Part shown: one piece after another, positions 46,651 through 57,667 of the stretch | Layout of the letters: each line of letters opens with the position of its first letter | Position numbering within the stretch: the stretch's first letter is position 1 | Assembly (NCBI GenBank): GCA_019055375.1 | Contig: JAHQIW010006378.1 | Location: 31,965 to 95,964, forward strand | Source of the DNA: Parelaphostrongylus tenuis | Lineage: Eukaryota; Nematoda; Chromadorea; Rhabditida; Metastrongylidae | Length of the DNA stretch: 64,000 nucleotides | Direction of reading: 5' to 3' | Made by a program: the position numbers and the translations under genes | Notes under the pieces: model-generated | What the model was told of the DNA's origin: nothing | What the model saw: the letters and a program-made list of their open reading frames with translations, nothing else | Databases searched by the model: none

Positions 46651-46872
46651 TTAGATTGTCCTACTGAGGGTGGAGGGAGAGGGTGTGGGACGCTCGCCAT
46701 TGCGAATTTTTTTGCGTGCCGCGGCAATCGAGGTCTCATATGTGATGCCCGCTGAATCTATAAGCTTAACAACGCTCTCGCTTACACAGTCGAGTTTCCA
46801 TAAGGTTTTCGTGGAAGATAGGCCTATTCCTGTAGTTTTTTTATCGTTGAGTTTTGGTCTTCTCATATTCAC
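46651..46872 (-). CDS. Unrecognised 73-codon frame, coding-like composition
   Basis: The minus strand reads MNMRRPKLNDKKTTGIGLSS, TKTLWKLDCVSESVVKLID and AAARKKIRNGERPTPSPST. The basic, alternating composition looks more like protein than random AT-rich sequence, but an overlapping plus-strand frame of 119 codons also exists (46670-47029), so openness is weak evidence. No family recognised. Confidence 0.2.
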   Translation of the reverse strand: MNMRRPKLNDKKTTGIGLSSTKTLWKLDCVSESVVKLIDSAGITYETSIAAARKKIRNGERPTPSPSTLSRTI

Positions 46873-46879
46873 TAATGTA

Positions 46880-48090
46880 AAGTTTGAAGACTTCGTGACG
46901 TGTTTATGGATGTTGAAGACATGTCCAAGTGCGATTGATTCGCGCGTTCGTAATCGATCGAAAGCCTTTATTTATGTTGTAGTGCTGACTGATATAGATT
47001 TTGAATCTCAAAACTTGCATATTTTTTGAAACCCTGTCGTTCAACACTGACCACAAGCAGAGTCACAGATTGTGCTCACGAGCTTCTTATATAGTTGTTT
47101 TTCTTATTTTTCCTTATTACGTTCTTCCTTTAAAAGCATTAGTTGATTTTTTTATTGGAGAAAGTGTTGCACTGCAGATTCTTGATAGAAACGTACTCGC
47201 CATCTTCCACTCAATGATCCAATATTTCCAGCACTTGTGATGACTGCCACTATATTACGCTGTAATTTCTTAGATCGTTGAAAATTTTCCTCTAAAATTA
47301 TACTCTTGCAGTATTTTTCGTGGCGAATTGATGACATTATGTGACAGTTATCGCTTCGATTATTGGATACATTTTCTCATAGCTTTTTCTGAAATATCTC
47401 TATGTAAAGTCTATAGTTCATTGCTTGCTTGTACGAATGCGTTTTAGAACTTTGAAGGTCTGATGCTCGACAAATTTTTTGCTCTTATTTCTACACCATT
47501 ACAGGCACCAACCAATTCTTCATCCCGCTAATCTCCTTCGTAAAACCAGCTGGTTGCAGCGCCACTGGACACTTGCCTAAGAGGTATGATATTTTTCGGT
47601 TGGCAAGATATCATACTGACTTTTTTGCTTTTTTAAATAGTTTTTCATGCGTTCAAGTTTCACTTTCACTATCATTTAGAACAGCTTCTTTTGGTTATTA
47701 TGATATATAACGCTTATGCATTTGCTTCAAATGAAATTGTCCCAAGAGTAAAAACGATTGCTGATGCTGCATTCGTATCGTTAGGAATCATTTGCTGTTT
47801 TGGCACATTGTACGATACACGTGTAGCATCAACAAGCGGTTTTGCTCTCAGGACAATTACATCTTGAAAGGAATGTATAAGTGTTGTGTATTAAATTAGC
47901 TGCAGAAACTGCTCTAAATGATAGTATGAGGAAAAACCTGAATTCATGGAAAGTAGTCAACAAGTACGAAAATTTGCTGCCAACCCAAAGAGAAAACTCA
48001 GACCAGTATCGATCCTGTGTTTTGTGAGACACAGATTGACTCAAGAAACAAAATTTCATTTTTGATGTATCGATTTTATACCATCTGTGC
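46880..48090. other. Unrecognised stretch, no gene
   Basis: No motif, repeat or RNA gene recognised. Confidence 0.45.
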
Positions 48091-48093
48091 ACA

Positions 48094-48895
48094 CTAGACA
48101 TGCCCATATTCATATATACTATGACTTGGTGGGTTTTCCTTTGGGATCACTTTACTTTTACACTTTATTGATCCGCTTTCAGTGAGTTCTTTTCTCACTG
48201 TGCACATTCCAGTACTTTTAGGAATCAGTTCGTTTTTCGTCTTCTTCTTAAACGTCGTAGAATATTGGTTGAGCGAGTCTCTTTGCAGTCTTGAGGATAG
48301 CCTGGCTAAGGCGATCCATAGGACGCCGCTGCTGACTGCCGGAAAGAGCTGAGGAGCAAAGCTCGGTTCCATGTCCGTGGCAACGAGTATCACAAACACT
48401 CGACTATGTCTTCCCACTTGGAGTAACATTTGGTTTTCTAAATGTAAAAACACTAATGTATTGATCTAGTTTCACCAAGGACGCTCGATTTCGTCCAAAT
48501 CCTCCATTAAAAGCTTGATGAAGTTGCTCGTTAGGAGTGAATACATGACTGGAAAACACTTTCCATTTGATGGGCTCAGTGGCACCGGAACTGAACTATT
48601 CCAAAGAACATAAGATACTAAAAAATTGCTTGCATTGGTGTTCTCGGTCGTTGGCGCTAGTTCCAATACTGACATCAATTCTCTTTAACAACTGACAATT
48701 CTCGAGGACATTTGTTTTTTCGGGTAATGTATAGGCTGGATGTCTGATGGTTGTAAGTCCGAAACGGAATATCGCGATCGACAAAGCATGTCTGAGAAAT
48801 ACGCGAATCAGTGGAATTTCTATGACAGCTGAGAAAGTAGTGTAAAAAACCTTGTATTGGGTGCTGTGATAATTATAAAAAAAGTGGTCTATCAA
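48094..48895 (-). pseudogene. Unrecognised coding-like region on the minus strand
   Basis: Three overlapping minus-strand frames (48895-48596, 48678-48472, 48453-48094) contain protein-like stretches such as RHSRVFVILVATDMEPSFAP and LNQYSTTFKKKTKNE. The last has relatives at 52540-52590 (VQYSVAYKKKTEEHFE) and 55210-55360 (ISQYSMVFMKKTRTK), both on the minus strand. A repeated, decayed coding element is therefore plausible. No known family is evident to me. Confidence 0.3.
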
Positions 48896-48897
48896 TG

Positions 48898-48932
48898 ACG
48901 GCTGACTTATAGAGCCCGATACACGTGTTTTG
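48898..48932. repeat. Small relative of the 59661-60220 foldback element
   Basis: The ACTTATAGAGCCCGATACACGTGT sequence type resembles the arm of the foldback element (CACTCTATAAG and CACGTGCATAG on the opposite strand) and the copy near 63600-63680. Confidence 0.45.
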
Positions 48933-49029
48933 ATCTCGCGATCTCGTAAAATGAGCAGTTACTCTTTCTCGTCTTTTGCTAACCTATGTAGGTGCTCCAG
49001 TCTCCACACTAAGAGTTTGCATCCAGACA

Positions 49030-49175
49030 AACAGCGTTACGAATCTATGCTGTGTTTCGCGTCGGGAACACAATCTTGAAGGACCATTTGCGTTGTGATT
49101 TCCATACAAAGTTGATCGAGAGGCCGTCATTGAAGCAGTTGAAGAGCATGCGATCATGACTATCGAGGAACAAAT
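49030..49175 (+). pseudogene. mariner transposase relic, linker and second HTH
   Basis: LEG-PFAL (one stop), then KLIEREAVIEAVEEHAIMTI and EEQ match the mariner pattern after the first helix-turn-helix, including the MTIEEL-like start of the second motif. Closely related to the relics in the long arms (VNREAVIEAVKG), but this copy extends slightly further. The rest of the gene is unreadable. Confidence 0.5.
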
Positions 49176-49199
49176 GTGTTCAGGCTAATGTCGCATACT

Positions 49200-50310
49200 T
49201 TGAGTAATGTTGTTAAGTAGTTTTAGTTACTTCTGGTCAATAATGTAATGCTACATAGGGCTAAAAATGGAACATTGAAGCATTTTAGCAGTCGAAGTAT
49301 GAAGCGAAAGAAGAAGACCTGACAAAGAAGATGAGCTCAACGTCAAACAGAAGGACGTTATTTTCAAAAGAGAAGTCTATTTGATATTCACTACGAACTC
49401 AAGCGTGCATTGAATGTAAGTGATACGGTTGGTTACTTCGTTGAAGATTATGTTGCTTTAATGATAAAAGGATTATTGGCAAGAATTTTACAGAAATCTG
49501 CAACATATTCATATAATTTATCATCGAATCAAAAGGTTTGTCAACCATATCGCAGGTGATACTTTACAGTTATTCGATTAGATGGAAAGTGATCGAATCA
49601 GTCCACGACTAGAAACCAAGAAGTTGAGGAGAGCATCGAAGTGGAAATGCAAGGGTACAACGCTCAAGTAGCAAAGTGGAGAAGTTGTTTTCAGAAGACG
49701 GTTTGACTTGATCTTAAGGTGGTTATCAGAAAATTTAAACCTTTTGAATGGGTTGCATTCAGTTAGATATCTATATAACTGCTTGTTCTAAAAAGCGGTA
49801 CTCCTTGCACCGTGGGCTGCTGAAAAAAATAGATAAACGCAGCATAGGCAGAAATCCGGAAAACTAGCTAGGTAACAGCGCATCAATTTGCTACGTACTG
49901 CTCAAATGAATTTTGCGCCGATTACCAGAAAGCAAGTTTTGCTGAAATGCGGTCCAACCAACTGTCTAATCGCCTATTTAATTCCGGAAACCGAAGTGCC
50001 TTGTAAGATGGGCTACTGAATTGGATGAAAATGCAGTCCTTGCACTAAAAATGTGATTAAACTGGCGAAATAGCATGAATGAAAAAAAAAAGACTTTTGG
50101 CGTGTCATTCCTGAGAAGGCACTTAATATTCGACATCAATAGCAAAATCGTTAGCTATTACTGGCATCTCTTAGCTATATGATGACTTGTGGTGGTCTAT
50201 CGATGTTACCATACTGTTGATATTTCACAGACAGATTAGTAAAAATTCATTTATCAAGGGAATAAAAGCCTTCATAGGTAGGGGAGAGGATTAAATCGAT
50301 GACTATGTGT
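49200..50310. other. Unrecognised stretch, no gene
   Basis: No recognised gene or repeat; possibly decayed mariner sequence at its left end. Confidence 0.45.
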
Positions 50311-50319
50311 TTATTACAT

Positions 50320-50349
50320 GGCACCTCTAACAACTGCGCTATATGCGCC
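50320..50349 (-). mobile_element. Fragment of the 1722-type SINE
   Basis: GGCACCTCTAACAACTGCGC and the following TATATGCGCC match the inverse of the A-box region of the SINE (1778-1803) with a few substitutions. Only this core is recognisable. Confidence 0.55.
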
Positions 50350-50579
50350 TTCACGATCTAATGAAGTTATATCAAATTACTCAAACCCTTTCGTGATACT
50401 GCTGTGTTGCCTCTTTCAGGAAAAAAGTATGCTAACTTGCGCCTTTAGATATTTAACTACTTGTGAATATAAGAAATATTCTCGCACCCCTTTTGAGGAC
50501 ATCAACAGTGCAGAGGCTCGAAGATTTGTGTCTACTGTGAGCAACCTGGGCCGCTGCAATCGGGCCCTGTTAAGTTGAT

Positions 50580-51600
50580 GTACATAGCACTTCACGTTTG
50601 GAATACGCCCTGCTCTGTGAGGATCTTGTGATCGATGACAGTTGAATGTATCTCACTATAGTGTATCAAAGGGTAAAATTATGATATCAGGAAGCAGTCA
50701 TTGGCAATGGAAAATAATCAAATCTAACAATAACAACAGCCATTGTCTTTCAAAAATACCGTTTTTGTGCAATAGTGGCAAATATCAAATTTCTCGTCAA
50801 CATTTGAGTTTCTGAGACAATATTTCAAGCCTTTCAAGAGCTCTTTGGCATCTCGAGTGGTAGGCTACGTTTTGGGGTTATCGCTACCCTTATCAGTATC
50901 TCATGCCTACCAATTCACTGTTCTATCAGAGTGTACGAAACTTTTAGTCTTAATAAGTCGGTTGGAAGGCATTGCTTCATGCTGTCTCACCAGCCGTAAG
51001 CTATCAGATAAAAAATCACTGTAGACTGCAACATCAAGTTTTTGTTTGACGTGTAATGATATATCTTCGGCGACATGACTCTAATTTCAGAGGAGCGGTG
51101 AACCGAGAGGCATGTGGTATTGACAAGGAGTGCGAGAACGCCGAAACGTACATCTATCACTCGAGGTTGCCACACCGGACCCTCGAAAGGCTCAAAATAT
51201 TCTGACAGACTGTATCAAATGTTGGAGTGAGGCCTCAGAATAGCCCACTGTAAATTATTGCTATGTACCGTCTTACCATATAAAATTCTTCAGATGCAAA
51301 AACTTTCGAAGTTCTTGGATCAGAAGGATAATCATGTTCAAATATTTGGTGAGTTTGATGTCACGTTTCCAGCTGCCTCGACTTCCGTTCTGATTTCTCG
51401 ATAACAAAGTGGTGAAGCAAAATGCGCAGGAAAGACGAGCTGTTTTCGTTTTAGAGAATTTCTTTGTTATTCTTAACTTGCAGAGAGTATTCGCTATCTT
51501 TATGATCTCTGGTATAGCTGTGCTAACAATATTCACTATGTACAGTGAGAAACCGCCTTTTCACGCTCAGAATCAAAATTCGATGGGAGTTTTTTCGTGA
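50580..51600. other. Unrecognised stretch, no gene
   Basis: No recognised feature; overlapping short frames on both strands near 51273-51600 lack motifs. Confidence 0.45.
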
Positions 51601-51629
51601 TTCACCTAATACCTAGTGGATGATGAAAA

Positions 51630-51700
51630 AAAAAATTTATTCGACTAACGATTCGCCGTATTGGTCTTCTTCTAATGGAACAACTACATTATCGACCTTT
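51630..51700 (-). other. Decayed PLE-type terminus with hammerhead-like remnant
   Basis: The minus strand reads TTAGAAGAAGACC, ACGGCGAATCGTTAGTCGAA, resembling a CTGAAGA-stem II-GAAACGTTAG core with changes in both halves. It matches the 17815-17870 type more than PLE-A to PLE-D. Confidence 0.35.
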
Positions 51701-52242
51701 CTTTCTTTACTGTAATTCAAGCCGATTTTTCTTTGCTGGAGCACCGCTCAATTGAGGAGCTCAATTCGGCTTTTATAGATAGACAGGATCGCAGTATTTA
51801 TGCCACGATTACTCTGTTGTCATGCTAAGTACCGTCTAATAGTAATTATTCACAACGCTTTTCAAAACAGTTATTACTCTCTGTGTTTTGTGATAATGCT
51901 ACCGTTTAGTACAGCATAGATTCTTTGGAGAAATGAATCGCCATCAACAGATAATCAGCGTAATAATCACTCTGTTTATAAGGACATGACCGCTTGGGAA
52001 TCTTCTTGAGGCAATGCTCCATCACAGAACATTCCTGAATGGAAATATAGACCCATAACGCATGAACAAGCGAGTGTGGACATACAACACGAATCATGGG
52101 CCTTTAAGAAGACGAGGGCTCCAAAATGTTCACGAAAACAATGTGGTAATGGATAATTTTAAAAGAACATAATTAATGGTCAGTACCGATATTAGAAGAA
52201 ACGTCTCAGATCTTCAAGTGCTGAAAGACCTGAAAACGCCCT

Positions 52243-52744
52243 TTGAAAGGTTATTACAGGAAACCAAGGAATATAATGAGCGCTACCAACAATATACCAT
52301 TTGGAATATGCGCTTGGGTCCGCACGACTAGTGATGACGGATCATCTAAGTATCTAACTAAGGTATTAGAAGAGAATTGGTTTTCAAAGTGTCATTATAT
52401 TTTGTACTGGCTGATAGTTAATACAGACCATTGCAGGATAGATTGCCCGGGGAAGGAAGTCCCAATCAACGGTCACTTCAAACACTTTATAATCCCTCTT
52501 TGCAGTGCTTTCTTCACTGCGCAAATCCTAGCTTTTCTAACATTCAAAATGCTCTTCTGTCTTCTTTTTGTATGCCACAGAATACTGGACTTGTGTGAAC
52601 ACTTCAGGCGATTGTTTTGTCTCCACGTAAAGGATTAAGTCAGTGGAAGGAACCCCTATACAAAACATTATGGCTTTGAAATCGACAACGAAGAAGGTGG
52701 ACAATGCGATCGCAAGGGTGGCCAAGAGGAAAGCAATATGTTGA
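52243..52744 (+). other. Open frames of unknown nature
   Basis: A 131-codon frame (52243-52638) overlaps the minus-strand KKKT-type fragment and is probably a shadow. A short frame from 52670 (MALKSTTKKVDNAIARVAKR) looks protein-like but stops at 52744. Neither is recognised. Confidence 0.2.
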
Positions 52745-52784
52745 GGGTGTTCATGTCAGTCATAACCAAATGCACCGCGGAAAC

Positions 52785-53115
52785 ATGAACATGTCGTCAC
52801 TGCTAAAGCGAGAGAGAAGCGACCGAGTTTCAGTTGTAACGATGGCTGATGCAAGCAAAACATTCTCAAATGCACCAACGGAGAATGAGCACAGTAACCA
52901 TTTTGTACGTATAGGCATGATGGACAAGAAAACGTTAAGAATGTTCCGTTAATCGAAGTCGGCCAGACTACCTTATTATGAACATTCCGTCGCTGCGAAT
53001 GCGAGCTATAATCAAGCGAGGCTCATCTGCAGCGATGGCCGATTCAAGCGAGAAATTCTCAAATGCATCGATGGAAAGTGAGCACAGTAATCATTCTGTG
53101 TATAGAGGCATGATC
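52785..53115 (+). repeat. Diverged tandem duplication with conserved reading frame
   Basis: Two copies of about 140 bp at a 193-bp period (starting at 52785 and 52978). Both encode, in frame, MAD-S---FSNA---E-EHSNH-V--GM (MADASKTFSNAPTENEHSNH and MADSSEKFSNASMESEHSNH). DNA differences are spread, while the spacing between conserved residues is unchanged. This suggests a coding repeat, or a young minisatellite caught early. Family unknown. Confidence 0.5.
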
Positions 53116-53169
53116 AAGTGTGATTCTCCATTCAAGTGTGCTCAGAGAAGCAAAAATTGAACCGAGTGA

Positions 53170-55870
53170 TAACGAAGACGAAGATCCGGAACGAGGGCGA
53201 ACAAATGCGGATTGTCAATTGTAATCATTGGCTCTGAGGAAGACGAATTTCGGTAATTGTGCATTCTGCTATTTCTGCAATGAGTTGGTAAATCAAATTA
53301 AGCACTAAACACACACTCAAAGCTTTATGCCAAAATATGGAATAATGTAAAGGTTTGGTTGAATTCCGCATTAAAATCAAGATGAAACTTAACATTTGAA
53401 TGTCGGACAGTTTCTAAGAGAATTGTTTCTTTGTTATTCTCCACCACAAAAACCTGGACTTATCAATGCAGTGTATTCTCGGGATGTAAATCACGATATA
53501 GAATTGACCGTAAATAAAATAAGAAAGTAGAAAAATTGTTAGTACAGTGACTGTATTGACCGTGCGACAGATTTAGCAAGGAAAGCATTTCTTCTTGCTT
53601 GAATCGAAGGAGCTCGTTAGGAAGGTATTCAGTCCGTTCACGATGGCATGTACCTGTGCAGGGAGTGTTCGAAGACCTTTCTTGCTTCAAGAAAATTTGT
53701 CCTTGAAGTTCTGGAAAGTTTTCGAATATTTCAAAATTGTTCTAGGCTTCTAAAACCCCCGGTTTTACTGAGCTATAACAACAAGGACAAAATTATGCTT
53801 CACATTCAACTAATTTTTCTTGCTCGGCTCGAGTCTGTAGATGGCTTTTTGCTATATTTCTGGTAGTCATTCAATAGGTCAAATATTGACAATTTGAAGA
53901 GCATTTGGTTTTAAAAGGATATTTCAATGAACGAAGAGCAAAAAGAACTTTATCTTACACCTGCAATCGTTGAGCCATAACTCGACCTTTCTATGGGGAT
54001 CTCTAAAAACGTTAAGGTGCAATGTGCTAACTTGGAAAAAACCTAATTGATTGAAGTGAGCCTATTTGACCGAGAATTACAACTTGTATTGTAATTCAAC
54101 TGTGTGTTTGAGAAAAGTGATCAAAATGGTCATTTCAATCCATATGTAGTGTTACTTCACATGACTAGAAAAAGGTTTAGGGCCATGTATGGTTTAAGCA
54201 AAACAAAAAACATAAAAGTGGGGGAAAAAGAGGAATCTGATTGAAGTTTATAACTAAGCCACCTTGATGGCTATAAAGGTCAATTCAAATCAAGCACTGC
54301 GCAAGTGAACGTCATCGAGTTTTTATTTAGGGAATGTAACTATGTAGATTTTTTGTGGCACGAAATCAACGCATCTGGAAGCGATCAAAATTGTGATAGT
54401 CGTAGTGATGGATGTTTTGGAGAAAAGTGAATATTGGAATGAAGCGTGTATCTCATTTTACAATGATAGACGCAGTCATGAGGCCACAACAAGATGTCAG
54501 AGATTGACTGACTCAGAGCATAGCTTCATTATGGAAGTGGATTTATTGGAAGCATAAAGCAAGAACATGAAAAAAAGATTCAGAATGCTTTATCTAATTA
54601 AGAAATGATGGGATGGTAGAAACCGCTGATGAAGAACCACTTCTGAATTTGTTCCAAGGATTCGCTGCACGATATAATAGCCGAAGAACTATGTTTATCA
54701 AAGAACGTTTTCGCGAAAAGAGGGGCAGTGATCAACCTAGCTTTGCAGACCACAACTTCTGAACCGCTGCCTAGAACATGAACTCGCTATGTCATGAAAT
54801 TAAAGCCACTGCACGAGATACACGATGACATGGAAATGCGAATGCTTGGAATCGTTCTAATGTTTATTAGAAAGTATTGGCACTAGTCCTAGTGCCAGTA
54901 GCCTAAGAGAAATCTTTTCTAACATATCCCATCTTCAACTAATCACACAGCCTTTTTAATGATTGTGAAGGGCCAAATTTTGTCAGAACCTATAACACTT
55001 TCATGTGCGTCCCACCACCACTCGGTTATACGTGTCCCGTGCCAGGCGAGAAATCAACGCGTAATCAAAAGAGATGAAATCTTGCTACAGAAGTGGAGAA
55101 CGCTAGACGTTGTACTCGCTTCATTCTACTTTATCACTCGACTTGATCAGAACAACAGTTTTTTTACCCTGTCTGTACTTCCACATTCAGATAGTCTCCT
55201 CGCGTTCACCGTTTAGTTCTTGTCTTCTTCATAAACACCATAGAATACTGACTTATTACATTTTTTCAAAGTCGCAAGGACAGCCAGGCTCAGGCACTTT
55301 GTAGAGAGTTTACCATTAATTTTCAAGCAGTCTTTGAGAGTGGGTTCAATTCCGAGTGGAGTTGCGTCAAGCATTACTAACCACTCTACAGCAAGCCCGC
55401 GTAAGAAGTATTGACGACCAATAACGTAGACTGTGATCTATGTGCAATAAATGACATGTTAGTGCTTGAAAGAAAACGATAGTGTGAAGTACTTCATACG
55501 GGTGGTGGTCCATCTATTGGATTCGACGATGCGTTAATGAACACCCACATTCCGACAACGACTGGCAGTGAACCATCAACTCGGATCAACGTTGCCCTAA
55601 ACGAGACGATGAAGCAACTATCGAATGAACATTCCTACATCAACTTCATTTGCTCATTAATCCAGAAGAGTGTCTTAATGATCGCCAGCTACCTGAGAAG
55701 AAATCTGGAAGCCGATATTCTAAATCAAACAAAAATTTTACCGTGCCAGTTTCAAATAACGAAAAGATTTTACCAGTATGATAAAAAACGGTATGCTGGA
55801 AACGATCAGTTGTTGAAATGTTTATGATTAAATTACCAGCAGGTTCCGATTTGGACTTATCAAAGCTCAC
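53170..55870. other. Unrecognised stretch, no gene
   Basis: No gene recognised. There is a near-perfect 18-bp palindrome (GGCACTAG, TC, CTAGTGCC) at 54879-54896 and a KKKT-type fragment on the minus strand near 55210-55360. The 96-codon frame at 55537-55827 shows no motif. Confidence 0.45.
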
Positions 55871-55879
55871 AATTGTGGA

Positions 55880-55995
55880 CGGACGATGTGGATCAATGCC
55901 TGCTATGACCATCTTCATTGCTTACGCATCAACATCAAGCTATAAGGAAGACGAAGTCGAAACATTCTATATGGAGTGACCTCAAAAAACATTTT
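55880..55995 (+). pseudogene. RTE endonuclease fragment
   Basis: The plus strand encodes RCGSMPAMTIFIAYASTSSY, then KEDEVETFYME. This matches [20 protein letters not shown] and EDEVEAF of the full RTE copies (about 24525-24609). It has a Tyr codon (TAT) where both full copies have the TAA stop. About 115 bp remain. Confidence 0.8.
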
Positions 55996-56044
55996 GCACA
56001 ATATTGCTAAGAAAGGTTTCATCATTTGATAAGACACACGAGAT

Positions 56045-56480
56045 TTATGATATATTTGGACAACAAACAACAACAACTATCTGAAAATACAGGCCATCAT
56101 TATCCACCACTTTTTGCCAGCGGTTCACTAGATTCTGGATCTGATCGAAGTACCACTCCTTCGGCTTTGAATCACAGAACCCTTGACATGCTTCTTCAAC
56201 TTCATCAAAAGATTCAAATAGGGGAATTTCCAAAAAGTGTTGCATTGATCGAAAAATGTCCGTAATCATATGTAGCGACTTCCGGACTATAGGATGGATG
56301 CGGTAGAATCTCAACTCCGCCCAATTCCTTAAACTTTGCCTTGGTCTTTTTGGCTGTGTGTGGTTTAGCGTTGTATTGCTGAAACAAAGCGCGTTTTCGA
56401 CGAACAAGTTGTGGGTAGTTCTTGGCCAGCTTGTAGTAAAAATTTTATTCTGCAGCAGATATACACAAATAATCCATCGA
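56045..56480 (-). pseudogene. mariner transposase relic, catalytic C-terminal half
   Basis: The minus strand reads KNYPQLVRRKRALFQQYNAK, then PHTAKKTKAKFKELGG, VEILPHPSYSPEVATYDYGH and, after a frameshift, FDEVEEACQGFCDSKPKEWY and NLVNRWQKVVDNDGLYF. This is the DD34D catalytic region. The usual HDNA-PHT motif has become QYNAKPHT, so one catalytic Asp is lost, while the last Asp (YDYGHF) is kept. The C-terminal NRWQK-VDN-G-Y signature is typical of nematode mariners. No N-terminal part or terminal repeats were found next to it. A long overlapping frame (56491-56045) reads the first half out of frame and the second half in frame. Confidence 0.88.
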
Positions 56481-56579
56481 TAGATGCTCAAGAACTAGGC
56501 CTTTGAAAGATATGAAAATCACACACGATTCATGCGAGGAAAACGACATTCCCATCCAAAACATGGGAGTTTTTTTATA

Positions 56580-56607
56580 ACATTTTATATATTTATATAT
56601 ATATATA
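56580..56607. repeat. TA-rich run
   Basis: TTTATATATTTATATATATATATA tract downstream (minus strand) of the tRNA-like sequence at 56690-56762, consistent with the tail of a tRNA-derived SINE. Confidence 0.7.
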
Positions 56608-56689
56608 CTCAACATCAATAGTATTTTTTCAATGCATTTCGCAATGTTATGAGGTTTCTATATAACTTAGAGAACTGAGTGGTGAGCAA

Positions 56690-56762
56690 AAACGCGGCGG
56701 GAATCGAACCCACGTTTCATCCTATCCGGAGGACGCGTGCTCTACCACTGCACCACTGAGGC
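56690..56762 (-). tRNA. tRNA-like sequence (pseudo-tRNA or SINE head)
   Basis: The minus strand gives GCCTCAG, TG, a D arm GTGC-AGTGGTAGA-GCAC, an anticodon-arm region with CCGGAT, and a T arm GTGGG-TTCGATT-CCCGC. The 5' and 3' acceptor sevenths (GCCTCAG and CGCGTTT) do not pair, and the anticodon loop is short. The A and B boxes look good. It is therefore probably a tRNA-derived repeat head or pseudogene and not a working tRNA. Confidence 0.55.
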
Positions 56763-57031
56763 ACATTTGCCCGAGCACTCAATCTTCAACATCTCAATGT
56801 TAGCTATCGGCCACCAACCTTTGATAGGCTTGATCGGGTATGCGATTTCGTTTTATAAACCCAGTTGAGCTGAACAGTTATATATATATGTCGAGATGGT
56901 TCTATAGATCGCAAAGCTGTTTTTTCAAAGGTATTCTTGTACACGCAGATGTGTGTATGTAATCGACAAAATACTCCATTTCATCACTTCTCCAGTAGTT
57001 ATGTGATGTTATAATTACACATTCATTCCAA

Positions 57032-57102
57032 ATGTCTGGTGGGAGTTGAACCCGTGCTCCACCTTTTCCGGAAGAGAGTGCTAACCACCGCACTACCGAG
57101 GC
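57032..57102 (-). tRNA. tRNA-like sequence (pseudo-tRNA)
   Basis: The minus strand gives GCCTCGG, TA, a D arm GTGC-GGTGGTTA-GCAC, an anticodon loop CCGGAAA with a poor stem, and a TTCAACT T loop. The acceptor ends (GCCTCGG and CAGACAT) do not pair. The anticodon loop equals that of the 57888 copy, so the two are related. Confidence 0.5.
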
Positions 57103-57667
57103 TCTTAGTTCTTTCTCACCAATTTGCATAGCAAGATACCTGCCTGTCGCAACCAACCGTCGACGCCACCTGGAAAGGATAAAATTTGTTCGACTTCGCC
57201 TGATTTAAAGTTTTGCATATCACTCAAACACTATTGGATGTATATGTGTATAGAAACATTTCTATTCAAACAAATAAAGTCGCTTTTAAATGCATTGATT
57301 GAATTACAATTATTTATATCTAAAATTTAGGATTCATTGGTTGGAGTGCCTTCGTTCGCAATAGCCTCCGGCGTACTGTGACCTTCCGAGTTCTGATCGG
57401 CTGAACTAATTTCGGCTATTACTTCATTTCGATTCACATTCATGGGTGGGTTCAGTGTTGCAGTTGGTATATGTCGAAAGAATTCGCCAGATGATGACAA
57501 GAGAGAACTCCAAAAATTTGTGGTAACGATCATTTATATCTAGTGAGCTTGGCTGTTGCTCAGTGATAACCTTGAGCACAAATCTCAAATGCACGTCATC
57601 ATTACTGAGCCTTGATGGTTTATGTAATGTCGCACAAAATTAGTGACATGAAAAAACTGCTATAAAT

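Noticed and set aside
52243..52638. 131-codon plus-strand frame as a gene
   Set aside because: It overlaps the minus-strand KKKT-type fragment and shows no recognisable domain, so it is probably a shadow frame.
54879..54896. 18-bp palindrome as an operator
   Set aside because: An isolated palindrome with no promoter or gene beside it; chance is sufficient in a 64-kb window.
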